Shown in pieces: positions 19,719 to 30,423 of a stretch of 64,000 bases of DNA (positions are counted from its first letter, which is position 1; every line of letters begins with the position of its first letter). The DNA is taken from positions 3,011,501-3,075,500 of the forward strand of contig NZ_CP067420.1 in assembly GCF_016653635.2 (NCBI RefSeq), given 5' to 3'. Source of the DNA: Skermanella sp. TT6 (GTDB lineage: Bacteria; Pseudomonadota; Alphaproteobacteria; Azospirillales; Azospirillaceae). The translations under genes and the position numbers were made by a program. The notes below the pieces were generated by a model, which was not told the origin of the DNA, did no database searches, and worked only from the letters and a program-made list of their open reading frames with translations.

Positions 19719-20441
19719 TCAATACATGTGCTGTCCGCCGTTGATCGACAGGGTCGATCCGGTGATGAAACCGCCTTCGTCGGCCACCAGGAACAGCACG
19801 CCGCGGGCGATCTCCGAAGCCTTGCCGAGCCGGCCGACCGGCACCTTGGCGACGATCTTCTCAAGCACGTTCGGGGGAACGGCACGCACCATGTCGGTGT
19901 CGATGTAGCCCGGCGCGATCGCATTGACGGTGATGCCCTTGGCCGCACCCTCCTGGGCGAGGGCCTTGGTGAAGCCGTGGATGCCGGACTTGGCCGCGGC
20001 GTAGTTCACCTGGCCGTACTGGCCGGCCTGGCCGTTGATCGAGCCGATATTGACGATGCGGCCGAAGCCCCGCTCGCGCATGCCGTCGATCACGTTGCGG
20101 CACATGTTGAAGCAGGAGGTCAGGTTCGTCTGGATGACGTCGTTCCACTGCTCGTAGGTCATGCGGTGCAAGACGCCGTCGCGGGTGATGCCGGCATTGT
20201 TGACGACGATGTCGACCGGGCCCAGTTCCGCCGCGACCTTCGCGAGTCCTTCCTTGCAGGCTTCGAAGTTGCCGACGTCCCATTTGAAGACCGCGATGCC
20301 GGTCCGCTCGGAGAACTCGCGGGCCTTCTCGTCGTTGCCGGCGTAGATGGCCGCGACTGTGTAGCCGGCATCCTTCAGCCCGACCGAAATGGCCTCGCCG
20401 ATGCCGCGCGTGCCGCCCGTAACAACTGCAACTCGTGCCAT
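19719..20441 (-). CDS. phaB: Acetoacetyl-CoA reductase
   Basis: The NADPH-dependent reductase that makes (R)-3-hydroxybutyryl-CoA for polyhydroxybutyrate. A 240-residue SDR with TGGTRGIGEAIS at 8-19, NNAG near 81-84, and catalytic Ser134, Tyr147 and Lys151. The segment NIGSINGQAGQYGQVNYAAAKSG is diagnostic of PhaB/FabG-type acetoacetyl-CoA reductases, and the C-terminus GGQHMY is the usual PhaB ending. It lies 180 bp downstream of phaA on the same strand. A palindrome in that gap may give it its own promoter control. Confidence 0.95.
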   Translation of the reverse strand: MARVAVVTGGTRGIGEAISVGLKDAGYTVAAIYAGNDEKAREFSERTGIAVFKWDVGNFEACKEGLAKVAAELGPVDIVVNNAGITRDGVLHRMTYEQWNDVIQTNLTSCFNMCRNVIDGMRERGFGRIVNIGSINGQAGQYGQVNYAAAKSGIHGFTKALAQEGAAKGITVNAIAPGYIDTDMVRAVPPNVLEKIVAKVPVGRLGKASEIARGVLFLVADEGGFITGSTLSINGGQHMY

Positions 20442-20551
20442 TTGTTCCTCCCCCAGAAAGCGATGATGATTTGACGAGGTGGTCGAAGACGGAGCCGCCG
20501 CGACGTGCGGCTCCGTCCTGACAGTATCAGCAGTCGTTCCTGCTCAGCGCG

Positions 20552-20565
20552 TTGACGTGCGTCAA
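20552..20565. promoter_or_regulatory. FNR/FixK-like palindrome upstream of phaB
   Basis: TTGACGTGCGTCAA is a perfect 14-bp palindrome that fits the FNR/FixK/Dnr box TTGAY-N4-RTCAA. It lies about 110 bp upstream of phaB and just beyond the end of phaA. A redox- or oxygen-responsive CRP/FNR-family regulator could act here. No experiment or regulator gene in the window confirms it. Confidence 0.45.
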
Positions 20566-20621
20566 ACCGGACAGGTCCGGCCCGATGCCGACGGCAGCGC
20601 GCCCAACAGGAGCCGGACCGC

Positions 20622-21797
20622 TTAGTCGCGGGCGACGGTGAGCGCGATGCCCATGCCGCCGCCGATGCACAGGGTGGCGAGCCCCTTCTTGGCGTCGCGC
20701 TTCTGCATCTCGTGCAGCAGGGTGACCAGGACGCGGGCGCCGGACGCGCCGATCGGGTGGCCGAGCGCGATGGCGCCGCCGTTGACGTTGACCTTGGACT
20801 TGTCCCAGCCGAGATCCTTGTTGACCGCGCAGGCCTGCGCGGCGAAGGCCTCGTTCGCCTCGATCAGGTCCAGGTCGTCGACGCTCCAGCCGGCGCGCTG
20901 CAGGGCCAGGCGGCTGGCGGGGATCGGGCCGGAACCCATGATCGCGGGATCGACGCCGGCGGTCGCCCAGGACACGATGCGGGCCAGCGGCGTGATGCCG
21001 CGCTTGGCGGCGGCGTCGGCACCCATCAGCACCAGGGCCGCGGCGCCGTCATTGATGCCCGAAGCGTTTCCCGCGGTGACCGAACCGTCCTTGGAGAAGG
21101 CCGGGCGCAGCTTGCCCAGGGCATCGACCGTGACGCCGGCCTTCGGGAACTCGTCGGTATCGACCACGGTGTCGCCCTTGCGGGTCTTGATGGTGACCGG
21201 GACGATCTCGTCCTTGAACTTGCCGGCCTTCATCGCCGCCTCGGCCTTGTTCTGGGAGGCGGTGGCGAACTCGTCCTGCTGCTCGCGGGTGATCTGCCAC
21301 TTCTGGGCGACGTTCTCGGCCGTGGTGCCCATGTGGTAGCCGTTGAAGGCGTCCCACAGGCCGTCCTTGATCATGGTATCGATCATCTGCGTGTCACCCA
21401 TCTTGGTGCCGTTGCGCAGATGCATGCAGTGCGGGGCGAGGCTCATGCTCTCCTGGCCGCCGGCGACGACGATGTCGGCGTCGCCCAGCTTGATCGCCTG
21501 GTAGCCGAGCGCCACGGTGCGCAGGCCGGAACCGCAGAGCTGGTTGATCGCGTAGGCGGTCTTCTCCACCGGGACACCGGCGGCGATCGCGGCCTGGCGG
21601 GCCGGGTTCTGGCCGGTACCGGCGGTCAGGACCTGCCCCAGCACGACCTCCGACACTTCGCCCGCATCGACGCCCGCGCGCTTCAGCGCCTCGCGGATCG
21701 CCACTTCGCCCAGGGTATGGGCGGGTACCGAGCTCAGCGAGCCGTTGAACGCACCGATCGGCGTGCGCGCGGCGCTGGCGATAACGACTTCGGTCAT
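20622..21797 (-). CDS. phaA: Acetyl-CoA acetyltransferase (beta-ketothiolase)
   Basis: A biosynthetic thiolase that condenses two acetyl-CoA to acetoacetyl-CoA, the first PHB step. At 391 residues it is the standard length. The acyl-accepting cysteine is Cys88 in [10 protein letters not shown]. The [10 protein letters not shown] histidine is near 347 and the second catalytic cysteine in LCIGGGMG is near 377. AAGGAG sits close before the ATG at 21797. It is transcribed toward phaB, with phaC 180 bp upstream on the same strand. Confidence 0.96.
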   Translation of the reverse strand: MTEVVIASAARTPIGAFNGSLSSVPAHTLGEVAIREALKRAGVDAGEVSEVVLGQVLTAGTGQNPARQAAIAAGVPVEKTAYAINQLCGSGLRTVALGYQAIKLGDADIVVAGGQESMSLAPHCMHLRNGTKMGDTQMIDTMIKDGLWDAFNGYHMGTTAENVAQKWQITREQQDEFATASQNKAEAAMKAGKFKDEIVPVTIKTRKGDTVVDTDEFPKAGVTVDALGKLRPAFSKDGSVTAGNASGINDGAAALVLMGADAAAKRGITPLARIVSWATAGVDPAIMGSGPIPASRLALQRAGWSVDDLDLIEANEAFAAQACAVNKDLGWDKSKVNVNGGAIALGHPIGASGARVLVTLLHEMQKRDAKKGLATLCIGGGMGIALTVARD

Positions 21798-21977
21798 GGG
21801 GAACGCTCCTTAGCTGATGGCAATTTTTTTATGGGCCTGCCTTTAGCACGGCTTAAACTAGCCCCGGCAATTTTTCGGCGCAAGACACCGCGGGTTCATG
21901 CCCGCCCAACACTTTTGCCCGCGCCACTAAGTCGCGCATTCGGAAAGAGAAACCTAGTCTCCTAATTATCGGAGCAT

Positions 21978-23159
21978 TCACCTTCGGTTGCAAAGCCATT
22001 CGGCAAGTGGCTCCCATACCAAAGTCTGTGCCCCTGCACTGACGATCATGCCGACATGTCCCAGATGGGGATTGTGGATGGCGGCGCCCGGGATCGCAAG
22101 GGCCAGCGCCCGCGCCGAGCACGGCGGGACGATGCGGTCCTTCTCGGGGATCATGACCAGCGCCGGCGGCCTGAGACGACGGGGATCGACGCTTTCGCCG
22201 GCGATGGTCCAGCGCCCCTCCGCCGTATCGTTGCGGCCGTACCAGCCGGTCAGGCAGTCCCGCGCGACGGAGGCCGGCAGCGCCACGCCGTCGTTCAGCC
22301 AGTCCTCCAGAGCCACGAACCCGCGGGCGGCGGCGCCCTCCGGCGGCATACGCGCGAACCGCGTGAACTTGCGCGCGACCTGCAGCGGATCCTGCATGGC
22401 GAACAGGGCCTGGATCGCGTCCACCGGCAGTTCGCCCCAGGCGTCGAGTACCGGCTCGTAGGGAGCCAGCGCGGCGGCCGTACGCTTCGCCGCGGCGGGA
22501 TTGTCGCCGTGGAAATCCCAGGGCGTCGCCAGCAGGGCGAGGGCGGCGATGTCGCGGGGGCGCCGCTGGGCGAGCGCCGTCGCCAGCAGTCCGCCCATGC
22601 AGTATCCGACGACGGCCGGCCGGGCGGGGAACAGGTCCAGCACGGCGTTCAGCGCCCGCTCCAGCCGGCCGGCCACGAAGTCGGTCATGGTGAAGCGGCG
22701 TTCCGCCGGGCCGGGACGCCCCCAGTCGAGCAGGAGCGGACGGATGCCGCGACGCACCAGCCAGCGCATCAGGGAGCATTCCCCGGACAGGTCGAGTATG
22801 TAGTGCCGGTTGATCAGCGACGGCACGAACAGGACGGGCACCCCGTTCCCGTCCGCGGCGTCATCCGCCCCGTAATCGAGCAGCCGGGCCGGCCCTTCGC
22901 GCCAGACCGCCGGCGGGTCGGCCAAGTCGCGGCGATAAGGATGGTTCCGGTATCGCTCCACCCCGGTCAGCAGCGCGTCGAAGCGCCACCGCATCTCACG
23001 GTCGACAGCCCGCGCGAAGGCTTCAGGATCGACGCCGGCGAGTTCCCCCCGGAGATCCTCGGCGCGGTCCCGAAGGCTCCCCTTCCAGGGAATCGAGCCG
23101 CTCCTCAAGAACGGCAATCCGGCGGGCGAGCTCAGCAGCGTGGTCAGGGTCGCCGCCAT
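21978..23159 (-). CDS. phaC: Poly(3-hydroxyalkanoate) synthase, PhaC type
   Basis: The polymerase that joins (R)-3-hydroxyacyl-CoA into PHA on the granule surface. An alpha/beta hydrolase with the PhaC lipase-like box GYCMGG (nucleophile Cys187), a charge-relay Asp in MIPEKDRIVPP and the His in HLGHVGM. With the ATG at 23159 it has 393 residues, closer to class III PhaC (~355) than to class I (~560). That start has no clear ribosome-binding site. The first ~30 codons overlap a second open frame that looks genuinely coding (see 23023-23451), so the N-terminus is uncertain: a TTG start further in, or a +1 frameshift joining the two frames, are alternatives. It is divergent from phaR. Confidence 0.85.
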   Translation of the reverse strand: MAATLTTLLSSPAGLPFLRSGSIPWKGSLRDRAEDLRGELAGVDPEAFARAVDREMRWRFDALLTGVERYRNHPYRRDLADPPAVWREGPARLLDYGADDAADGNGVPVLFVPSLINRHYILDLSGECSLMRWLVRRGIRPLLLDWGRPGPAERRFTMTDFVAGRLERALNAVLDLFPARPAVVGYCMGGLLATALAQRRPRDIAALALLATPWDFHGDNPAAAKRTAAALAPYEPVLDAWGELPVDAIQALFAMQDPLQVARKFTRFARMPPEGAAARGFVALEDWLNDGVALPASVARDCLTGWYGRNDTAEGRWTIAGESVDPRRLRPPALVMIPEKDRIVPPCSARALALAIPGAAIHNPHLGHVGMIVSAGAQTLVWEPLAEWLCNRR

Positions 23160-23451
23160 GTGGAGCGCGAGCGGACGCGGCCCCTGTCGGGGTATCCGCC
23201 ATGGGTCGGCCGGCCGTGAAGGGGGCGAATGGGTCATGGAACTGCTGATGTTGACTGCTGCCGCGCGCTGCGAATGCCGAGAAGGGAGCCATGGCGGCGG
23301 CTCCCTGCCCCAGGATCTGGAAGAGGCGGGCGAAATTCTCCGCGACCTCGGGATCGACCGCCAGCGCCGACCACTGGTCCTGCCAGAGGTCCAGGTAGCG
23401 GCGCGCGAGGCTTTCCAGGGAGGGCGGTTCCTGATCCGATGAGTTGGCCAT
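23023..23451 (-). CDS. Small PhaE-like/phasin-like protein overlapping phaC
   Basis: A 142-residue frame with a good protein-like N-terminus (SLARRYLDLWQDQWSALAVDPEVAENFARLFQ) and a short coiled-coil stretch ELARRIAVLEERLDSLEGE at about 105-123. The tail after residue 124 is Arg/Gly-rich and looks like out-of-frame phaC sequence. Trp-rich, helical proteins of this kind encoded just before a class III-like phaC recall PhaE subunits or phasins. Its 3' 137 bp overlap phaC in the +1 frame. It may be a PhaE-like partner translationally coupled to phaC, or the true N-terminus of phaC split by a frameshift. I cannot decide between these. Confidence 0.55.
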   Translation of the reverse strand: MANSSDQEPPSLESLARRYLDLWQDQWSALAVDPEVAENFARLFQILGQGAAAMAPFSAFAARGSSQHQQFHDPFAPFTAGRPMADTPTGAASARAPHGGDPDHAAELARRIAVLEERLDSLEGEPSGPRRGSPGGTRRRRS

Positions 23452-23557
23452 GGCGGCGAATATAATAGTGAACTACCGCATTTGAACAGGGCGCCGCCAT
23501 TGTACGGTATGTCGCGGCCCGAACAGGTCGCCGCCCAATTGCGGACGACGGCGCGGC

Positions 23558-23583
23558 AGAAAGCTTGCTTAAGGGAGCTTTCT
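23558..23583. repeat. Inverted repeat in the phaC/phaR divergent region
   Basis: AGAAAGCT (23558-23565) and AGCTTTCT (23576-23583) are perfect 8-bp inverted arms with a 10-nt spacer, 62 bp before the phaR start. It could be an operator for PhaR autoregulation or a 5'-UTR hairpin. It does not match a PhaR site I know. Confidence 0.35.
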
Positions 23584-23644
23584 TCGCGTACTCCTAATGT
23601 CTTGAGGGATTTAAGCGCAATGCCACCGCGTGAAAGCATACGAA

Positions 23645-24265
23645 ATGGCCGAAAAAGACGACGCGAAAGTTGCCCCGATCACGATCAAAAAGTACGCCAA
23701 CCGCAGGCTGTACAACACTGCAACGAGCAGCTACGTCACGTTGGACCATCTCTGCCAGATGGTCAAGGACGGGATGGACTTTGTCGTCTATGACGCGAAG
23801 ACGGGCGAGGACATCACCCGTTCCGTGCTGACGCAGATCATCGTGGAAGAGGAAAGCAAGGGTCAGAACCTTCTGCCCATCAGCTTCCTCCGCCAGCTGA
23901 TCAGCTTCTACGGCGACAACATGCAGTGGGTCGTGCCCCGTTACCTCGAATACAGCATGCAGTCGTTCGCCCGGAACCAGGAGCAGATGCGCGACTACTT
24001 CTCGAACACGATCGGCGGGATCTTCCCGTTCGGCACCACGTTCGAGGAAGTGGGCAAGCAGAACCTGGCGATGTTCGAACGGGCGATGCGGATGTTCACT
24101 CCGTTCGGTCCGCAGACCGAGCAGGGCAAGGCCGCGGCCGAGCAGTTCGACCAGGCGGCCCAGCGGGCCCGGGCCGAGAGCGAGAAGACGCTGGACGACC
24201 TGCAGAAGCAGCTCGAGGAGCTTCAGAAACAGCTCGTCACGATTACCAAGTCCAAGGCCGAGTGA
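23645..24265 (+). CDS. phaR: Polyhydroxyalkanoate synthesis regulator PhaR
   Basis: The PHB-sensing transcriptional repressor that binds both DNA and PHB granules and controls phasin and pha genes. The N-terminal PHB/PHA accumulation regulator domain (ITIKKYANRRLYNTATSSYVTLDHLCQMV) is unmistakable, followed by the second conserved block LLPISFLRQLISFYGDNMQWVVPRYLEYSM. The C-terminus is a long amphipathic coiled coil (EKTLDDLQKQLEELQKQLV). At 206 residues it is typical for alphaproteobacteria. I chose ATG 23645; a GTG five codons earlier is also possible. It is divergent from the phaC unit. Confidence 0.94.
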   Translation: MAEKDDAKVAPITIKKYANRRLYNTATSSYVTLDHLCQMVKDGMDFVVYDAKTGEDITRSVLTQIIVEEESKGQNLLPISFLRQLISFYGDNMQWVVPRYLEYSMQSFARNQEQMRDYFSNTIGGIFPFGTTFEEVGKQNLAMFERAMRMFTPFGPQTEQGKAAAEQFDQAAQRARAESEKTLDDLQKQLEELQKQLVTITKSKAE

Positions 24266-24519
24266 CGGGACCGGGTGACGGGAAGCCTAGGATCGGAGTT
24301 GGCGTGACGGAAGCCGGTCGCCCCGGGCGTAACCGCCGGCGGCCCGGGTCCGGCGGGTCGGTGCCCAGGCGCCCGCCCCGCGGCGACGCGCGCGCCCTGA
24401 GCGCCGCCCGCGGGGGCTAATCCGCTGTCGTCACGGGGATTCGGAATTCCTTAAGGTCCCGGGATCGAAACTGCTGTTGAATCCCCGGAAATCCAGCCAC
24501 CAGAAGGTTCGCCACGGGA

Positions 24520-24957
24520 ATGGCCGTCGGCCCGGTTTCACGCTCCCCATTCCAGCCCCTGCCCGACTCCCGCAGTCTGGTGCCGGTGACACCCGCCCGC
24601 GCCCTGCCCGCCCGGGCGGATACGGTCGAGCGTGAGAACCGCCGCCGCCCGAAGCGGGCGGAGGAACGCGAAACCGGGACGGCCACCGCCGGGACCGCCC
24701 ATGACCAAGCCGACCCCGTCCTGCGGGGGAACGGGGCGGAGTCGCCGCACCGGCCCGGCATCGCCGCCCCGCCCCTGCCCCCGCTGGAGAGCAGGCGCGG
24801 TTGGGCGGCACCGGGAAGCGCCCCCTTCGTGGCCCAGGTGCTGGCGCAGGAAGTCCTGAAGACGGGCCTCTACATCGAGCCGTGGCGGCAGGCGATCAGT
24901 GCCTATGAACGCGCGAGCGAGACCGCCGCCCCGCGATTGCGCTACGGTATGCCCTGA
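24520..24957 (+). CDS. Conserved-looking hypothetical protein
   Basis: A 145-residue protein with a Pro/Arg/Ala-rich, probably disordered N-terminal 95 residues and a compact C-terminal segment (FVAQVLAQEVLKTGLYIEPWRQAISAYERA). That C-terminal block recalls small uncharacterised proteins I have met in related alphaproteobacteria, so the frame is probably real, although two overlapping minus-strand frames exist. No function can be assigned. The true start could be later than the ATG at 24520. Confidence 0.5.
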   Translation: MAVGPVSRSPFQPLPDSRSLVPVTPARALPARADTVERENRRRPKRAEERETGTATAGTAHDQADPVLRGNGAESPHRPGIAAPPLPPLESRRGWAAPGSAPFVAQVLAQEVLKTGLYIEPWRQAISAYERASETAAPRLRYGMP

Positions 24958-25137
24958 CGGCAACGGTGCCCGCCAGGGTTTCCGCCGCCCGTCATGAAGC
25001 GCTTGCACGGCACCGGGATTTCACATACTTGCGTTTTTGGAGCAGCGTCCATCCCGTATCGCCACAGATCGCGGCAGCCAAGTGACCGTCGGTTTCACAC
25101 CTACCAATCCCCTTTCCGTTTTGAGCGGTGAACGCAT

Positions 25138-27303
<2,166 letters not shown>

Positions 27304-27397
27304 GGATTGGCGGCGATACTGGGCTGTCCGGCGCGCCCGCGCCGGTCCCGTCCCTACGCCGCCCCTCTGCCGCCCCTCTGCCGACCGATCATCGCCC

Positions 27398-28426
27398 ATG
27401 CCAGAGTACGATCTTAGCCAGGTCGAGTGCATCCTGTTCGAACCCGAGGGCAATGTCCGCCGCCTGATGCGCGATGCCCTGGGACATCTGCGGATCAGCC
27501 GCGTGCAGGCGTTCGGCCACATGGAGGACGTTCGGAAAGCGTTCGGGACCGGCAATCCCGACCTCCTTGTCGCCGACGCGACCGGCACCGACAGCGAAAC
27601 CTTCAAGGTCGTTCATGCGATCCGACACAGCCTGCTCGGCGCCAATCCGTTCCTGGCGATCATCGTGACCGCTTTCAACCCGACGAAGCCGCTGCTCGCC
27701 CGGGTGACCAATTGCGGCGGCGACGCGCTGCTGGTCAAACCGCTGGCCCCCAAGCAACTCCACGAGCGCATCACCGCTCTGGTCGAGGGTCCGCGGAACT
27801 TCGTGGTCACCAGCGACTTCATCGGCCCGGACCGGCGGAAGTCCCCGCGCGAAGGCAGCCAGATCCCCCTGATCGAGGTTCCGAATACGTTGCGCCTGAA
27901 GGCGACCAACGCCTTCGGCAGGACCAATCCGCACGAGCTGATCGAACGGGCATCGGCCGAAGTGAACGAGCAGAAACTGTTGCGGCAGGCGTTCCAGGCG
28001 GCCTTCCTGATCGAGTTCGCGCTGCCGGGACTGTCGGGCGAGCCTGCCGAGCGGATCGCCGTGGAGCATCTCACGCGGGTGGTGCCGGTACTGGACGACC
28101 TGATCCATCGCCTGCCCGTCCAGGCGACCGGCAGCCGCGCCGCGGCGGCCGACCAGGCGAAAGCCCTGATCGCCGCGGTCGAGGTCGCGCACGCCCAGAC
28201 CCTCTCCGGCATGGTTCCGCCGGGACTGGACCGGCTCAAGCCTTCGGCCCTGGAGATCATGGCGGCGCTAAGCCCCGATCGCCCCGCGGATTCCCTGGCG
28301 CGCGAGGTCGGCGCCGCGGCTGCCCTTTACCGTAGCCGCCTCACTGCGTTGGCGGAGGCCAAGGCGGCCGAAGGGGCCAAAGGCTTCGCCCAGGGAGGGC
28401 TGGCCAGGACGGGCGGCTTTCTTTGA
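27398..28426 (+). CDS. Receiver-domain protein within the glucan cluster
   Basis: A 342-residue protein with an N-terminal response-regulator receiver fold (about 8-130). The likely phospho-acceptor is the Asp in LLVADATGT; LAIIVTAF supplies the switch Thr and LVKPL the conserved Lys. There is no DNA-binding or GGDEF/HD-GYP output domain. The C-terminal ~200 residues are helical and contain FIGPDRRKSPRE, a short arginine-rich motif seen after receiver domains in some alphaproteobacteria. It sits between glgX and treZ, suggesting a link to carbon-storage control, but no partner kinase is nearby. A phosphosignalling role is inference. Confidence 0.75.
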   Translation: MPEYDLSQVECILFEPEGNVRRLMRDALGHLRISRVQAFGHMEDVRKAFGTGNPDLLVADATGTDSETFKVVHAIRHSLLGANPFLAIIVTAFNPTKPLLARVTNCGGDALLVKPLAPKQLHERITALVEGPRNFVVTSDFIGPDRRKSPREGSQIPLIEVPNTLRLKATNAFGRTNPHELIERASAEVNEQKLLRQAFQAAFLIEFALPGLSGEPAERIAVEHLTRVVPVLDDLIHRLPVQATGSRAAAADQAKALIAAVEVAHAQTLSGMVPPGLDRLKPSALEIMAALSPDRPADSLAREVGAAAALYRSRLTALAEAKAAEGAKGFAQGGLARTGGFL

Positions 28427-28511
28427 GCTTTCCGGGAATGGGCGGGATCATCCGCCATGTGTGGATGTTCTAAGCGGTGTCTCATCAGTCCAATCCCAGG
28501 ATGGCTCCCCG

Positions 28512-30386
28512 ATGTCCGCCCGCTTTGCCCACTCCATGCCTTTCGGCGCCGAACTCCGCCAGGACGGAACCACCCGTTTCCGCCTCTGGGCGCCCTCACA
28601 TGCCGAGATCGGCCTTGTCCTCGACGGCCGGACGGACTCTCCCCTGCCGATGACGGCGCGGGAGGACGGCTGGTTCGAAACCGTGACCGACCGTGCCCCG
28701 GCCGGAACCCGATACCAGTACCGGCTGCCCGACGGACTGTGCGTTCCCGATCCCGCCTCCCGCTTCCAGCCGGAAGACGTCAACGGTCCGAGCCAGGTGG
28801 TCGATCCCAACGCCTACGAGTGGCGCAACACCTCCTGGCGCGGCCGGCCGTGGGAGGAGACGATCCTCTACGAACTGCATATCGGCTGCTTCACCGATGA
28901 GGGGACCTACGACGGCGTCCGCCGCAAGCTCGACCATCTGGCGAAGCTCGGCGTCACGGCGATCGAGTTCCTGCCGCTGGCCGACTTCGCCGGTCGGCGC
29001 GGCTGGGGCTATGACGGCGTGCTGCCCTATGCGCCCGACGATGCCTACGGCGCGCCCGACGCCCTGAAGCGGCTGATCGACGAGGCGCACGAGCGCGAGC
29101 TGATGGTCTTCCTGGACGTGGTCTACAACCACTTCGGGCCGGAGGGGAATTATCTCAGCACCTACGCCAAGTCGTTCTTCACCGAGCGCCACCACACCCC
29201 CTGGGGCGCGGCGATCAATTTCGACGGCAAGGACGCGCGTCCGGTCCGCGACTACTTCATCAACAATGCGCTCTATTGGCTCGATGAATACCGGTTCGAC
29301 GGGCTGCGCTTCGACGCCGTCCACGCGATCATCGACGACAGCAAGCCGCACATCCTGACCGAGTTGGCGGAGACGGTCCGCGGCAGGATCGAGTCGGGCA
29401 GTCCCGGCCGGCATGTCCACCTCGTGCTCGAGAACGAGGCGAACCAGGCGCACCGGCTGGGCCGCGACGACGCCGGCCTGCCGCCCCACTTCACCGCGCA
29501 ATGGAACGACGATTTCCACAATACCGCCCATGCCCTGGTGACCGGCGAACGTGCCGGCTATTACGAGGACTTCGCCGACGACTCGCACGGCAAGCTGGCC
29601 CGGTCGTTGGCGGACGGGTTCGTCTACCAGGGCGACCCCTCCCCCCACCAGGACGGCAAGATCCGCGGCGAAGCCAGCGGTCACCTGCCGCCGCAAGCCT
29701 TCGTCAGCTTCCTCCAGAACCATGACCAGGTCGGCAACCGCGCCATGGGCGAGCGGTTGTCCGCGCTGATCCCGGCCGAGCGGCTGAAGGCGATCACGGC
29801 GGTGTTCCTGCTGACGCCGCAGATCCCTATGCTGTTCATGGGCGAGGAATGGGCCAGCGACCGTCCGTTCAACTTCTTCACCGATTTCCATGGGGAGTTG
29901 GCCGATGCGGTGCGCGAGGGGCGGCGCAAGGAGTTCGCCGGCTTCGCCGAGTTCTCCGACCCGGAAGCGCGCAAGAAGATCCCCGACCCCAACGCCGAAA
30001 GCACCTTCAAGGGATCGAAGCTCGACTGGGACGCGGCGACGGCGTCCGGCCATGCCGAATGGCTGGACTGGTACCGGACCCTGATCGACATCAGGTCGCG
30101 CCTTCTGGTTCCGCGATTGGCCGGCCTCGGGTCCGACAGCGTCGCGAAGGTCCGCGGCGGGAGCGCGATCGAAGCCCATTGGCCTTTCAAGGATGGCGGA
30201 CGTCTGACATTGATTGCTAACCTGGGCGACGAGGCTGTGGAAGGCATCGAAGTGCCCGCTGTCGACCCGCTGTTCGAGACCGGCCGATCCCAAGGCGGAC
30301 AGCCGGCGGGCGGCGACCTGAAATCCGGGCGTCTCGGTCCCTGGACCGTCGCCTGGTACATCACCGAACCGTCCGGCACGGTCTGA
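28512..30386 (+). CDS. treZ: Malto-oligosyltrehalose trehalohydrolase
   Basis: TreZ releases trehalose from the maltooligosyltrehalose made by TreY. At 624 residues the chain carries an N-terminal CBM48-like domain (FGAELRQDGTTRFRLWAP) and a GH13 barrel: region I DVVYNHFGPEGNYL, nucleophile region GLRFDAVHAIID, acid/base Glu in LVLENEAN, and NHDQVGNR. The ATG at 28512 has a weak AGGATGG upstream; an in-frame start 17 codons earlier is possible. malQ follows 37 bp later. The partner treY is not in the window, so the TreY-TreZ route is incomplete here. Confidence 0.94.
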   Translation: MSARFAHSMPFGAELRQDGTTRFRLWAPSHAEIGLVLDGRTDSPLPMTAREDGWFETVTDRAPAGTRYQYRLPDGLCVPDPASRFQPEDVNGPSQVVDPNAYEWRNTSWRGRPWEETILYELHIGCFTDEGTYDGVRRKLDHLAKLGVTAIEFLPLADFAGRRGWGYDGVLPYAPDDAYGAPDALKRLIDEAHERELMVFLDVVYNHFGPEGNYLSTYAKSFFTERHHTPWGAAINFDGKDARPVRDYFINNALYWLDEYRFDGLRFDAVHAIIDDSKPHILTELAETVRGRIESGSPGRHVHLVLENEANQAHRLGRDDAGLPPHFTAQWNDDFHNTAHALVTGERAGYYEDFADDSHGKLARSLADGFVYQGDPSPHQDGKIRGEASGHLPPQAFVSFLQNHDQVGNRAMGERLSALIPAERLKAITAVFLLTPQIPMLFMGEEWASDRPFNFFTDFHGELADAVREGRRKEFAGFAEFSDPEARKKIPDPNAESTFKGSKLDWDAATASGHAEWLDWYRTLIDIRSRLLVPRLAGLGSDSVAKVRGGSAIEAHWPFKDGGRLTLIANLGDEAVEGIEVPAVDPLFETGRSQGGQPAGGDLKSGRLGPWTVAWYITEPSGTV

Positions 30387-30423
30387 CGCGGAAACCGGTG
30401 GGATCAAGAGGGGAAAGCAGAGC

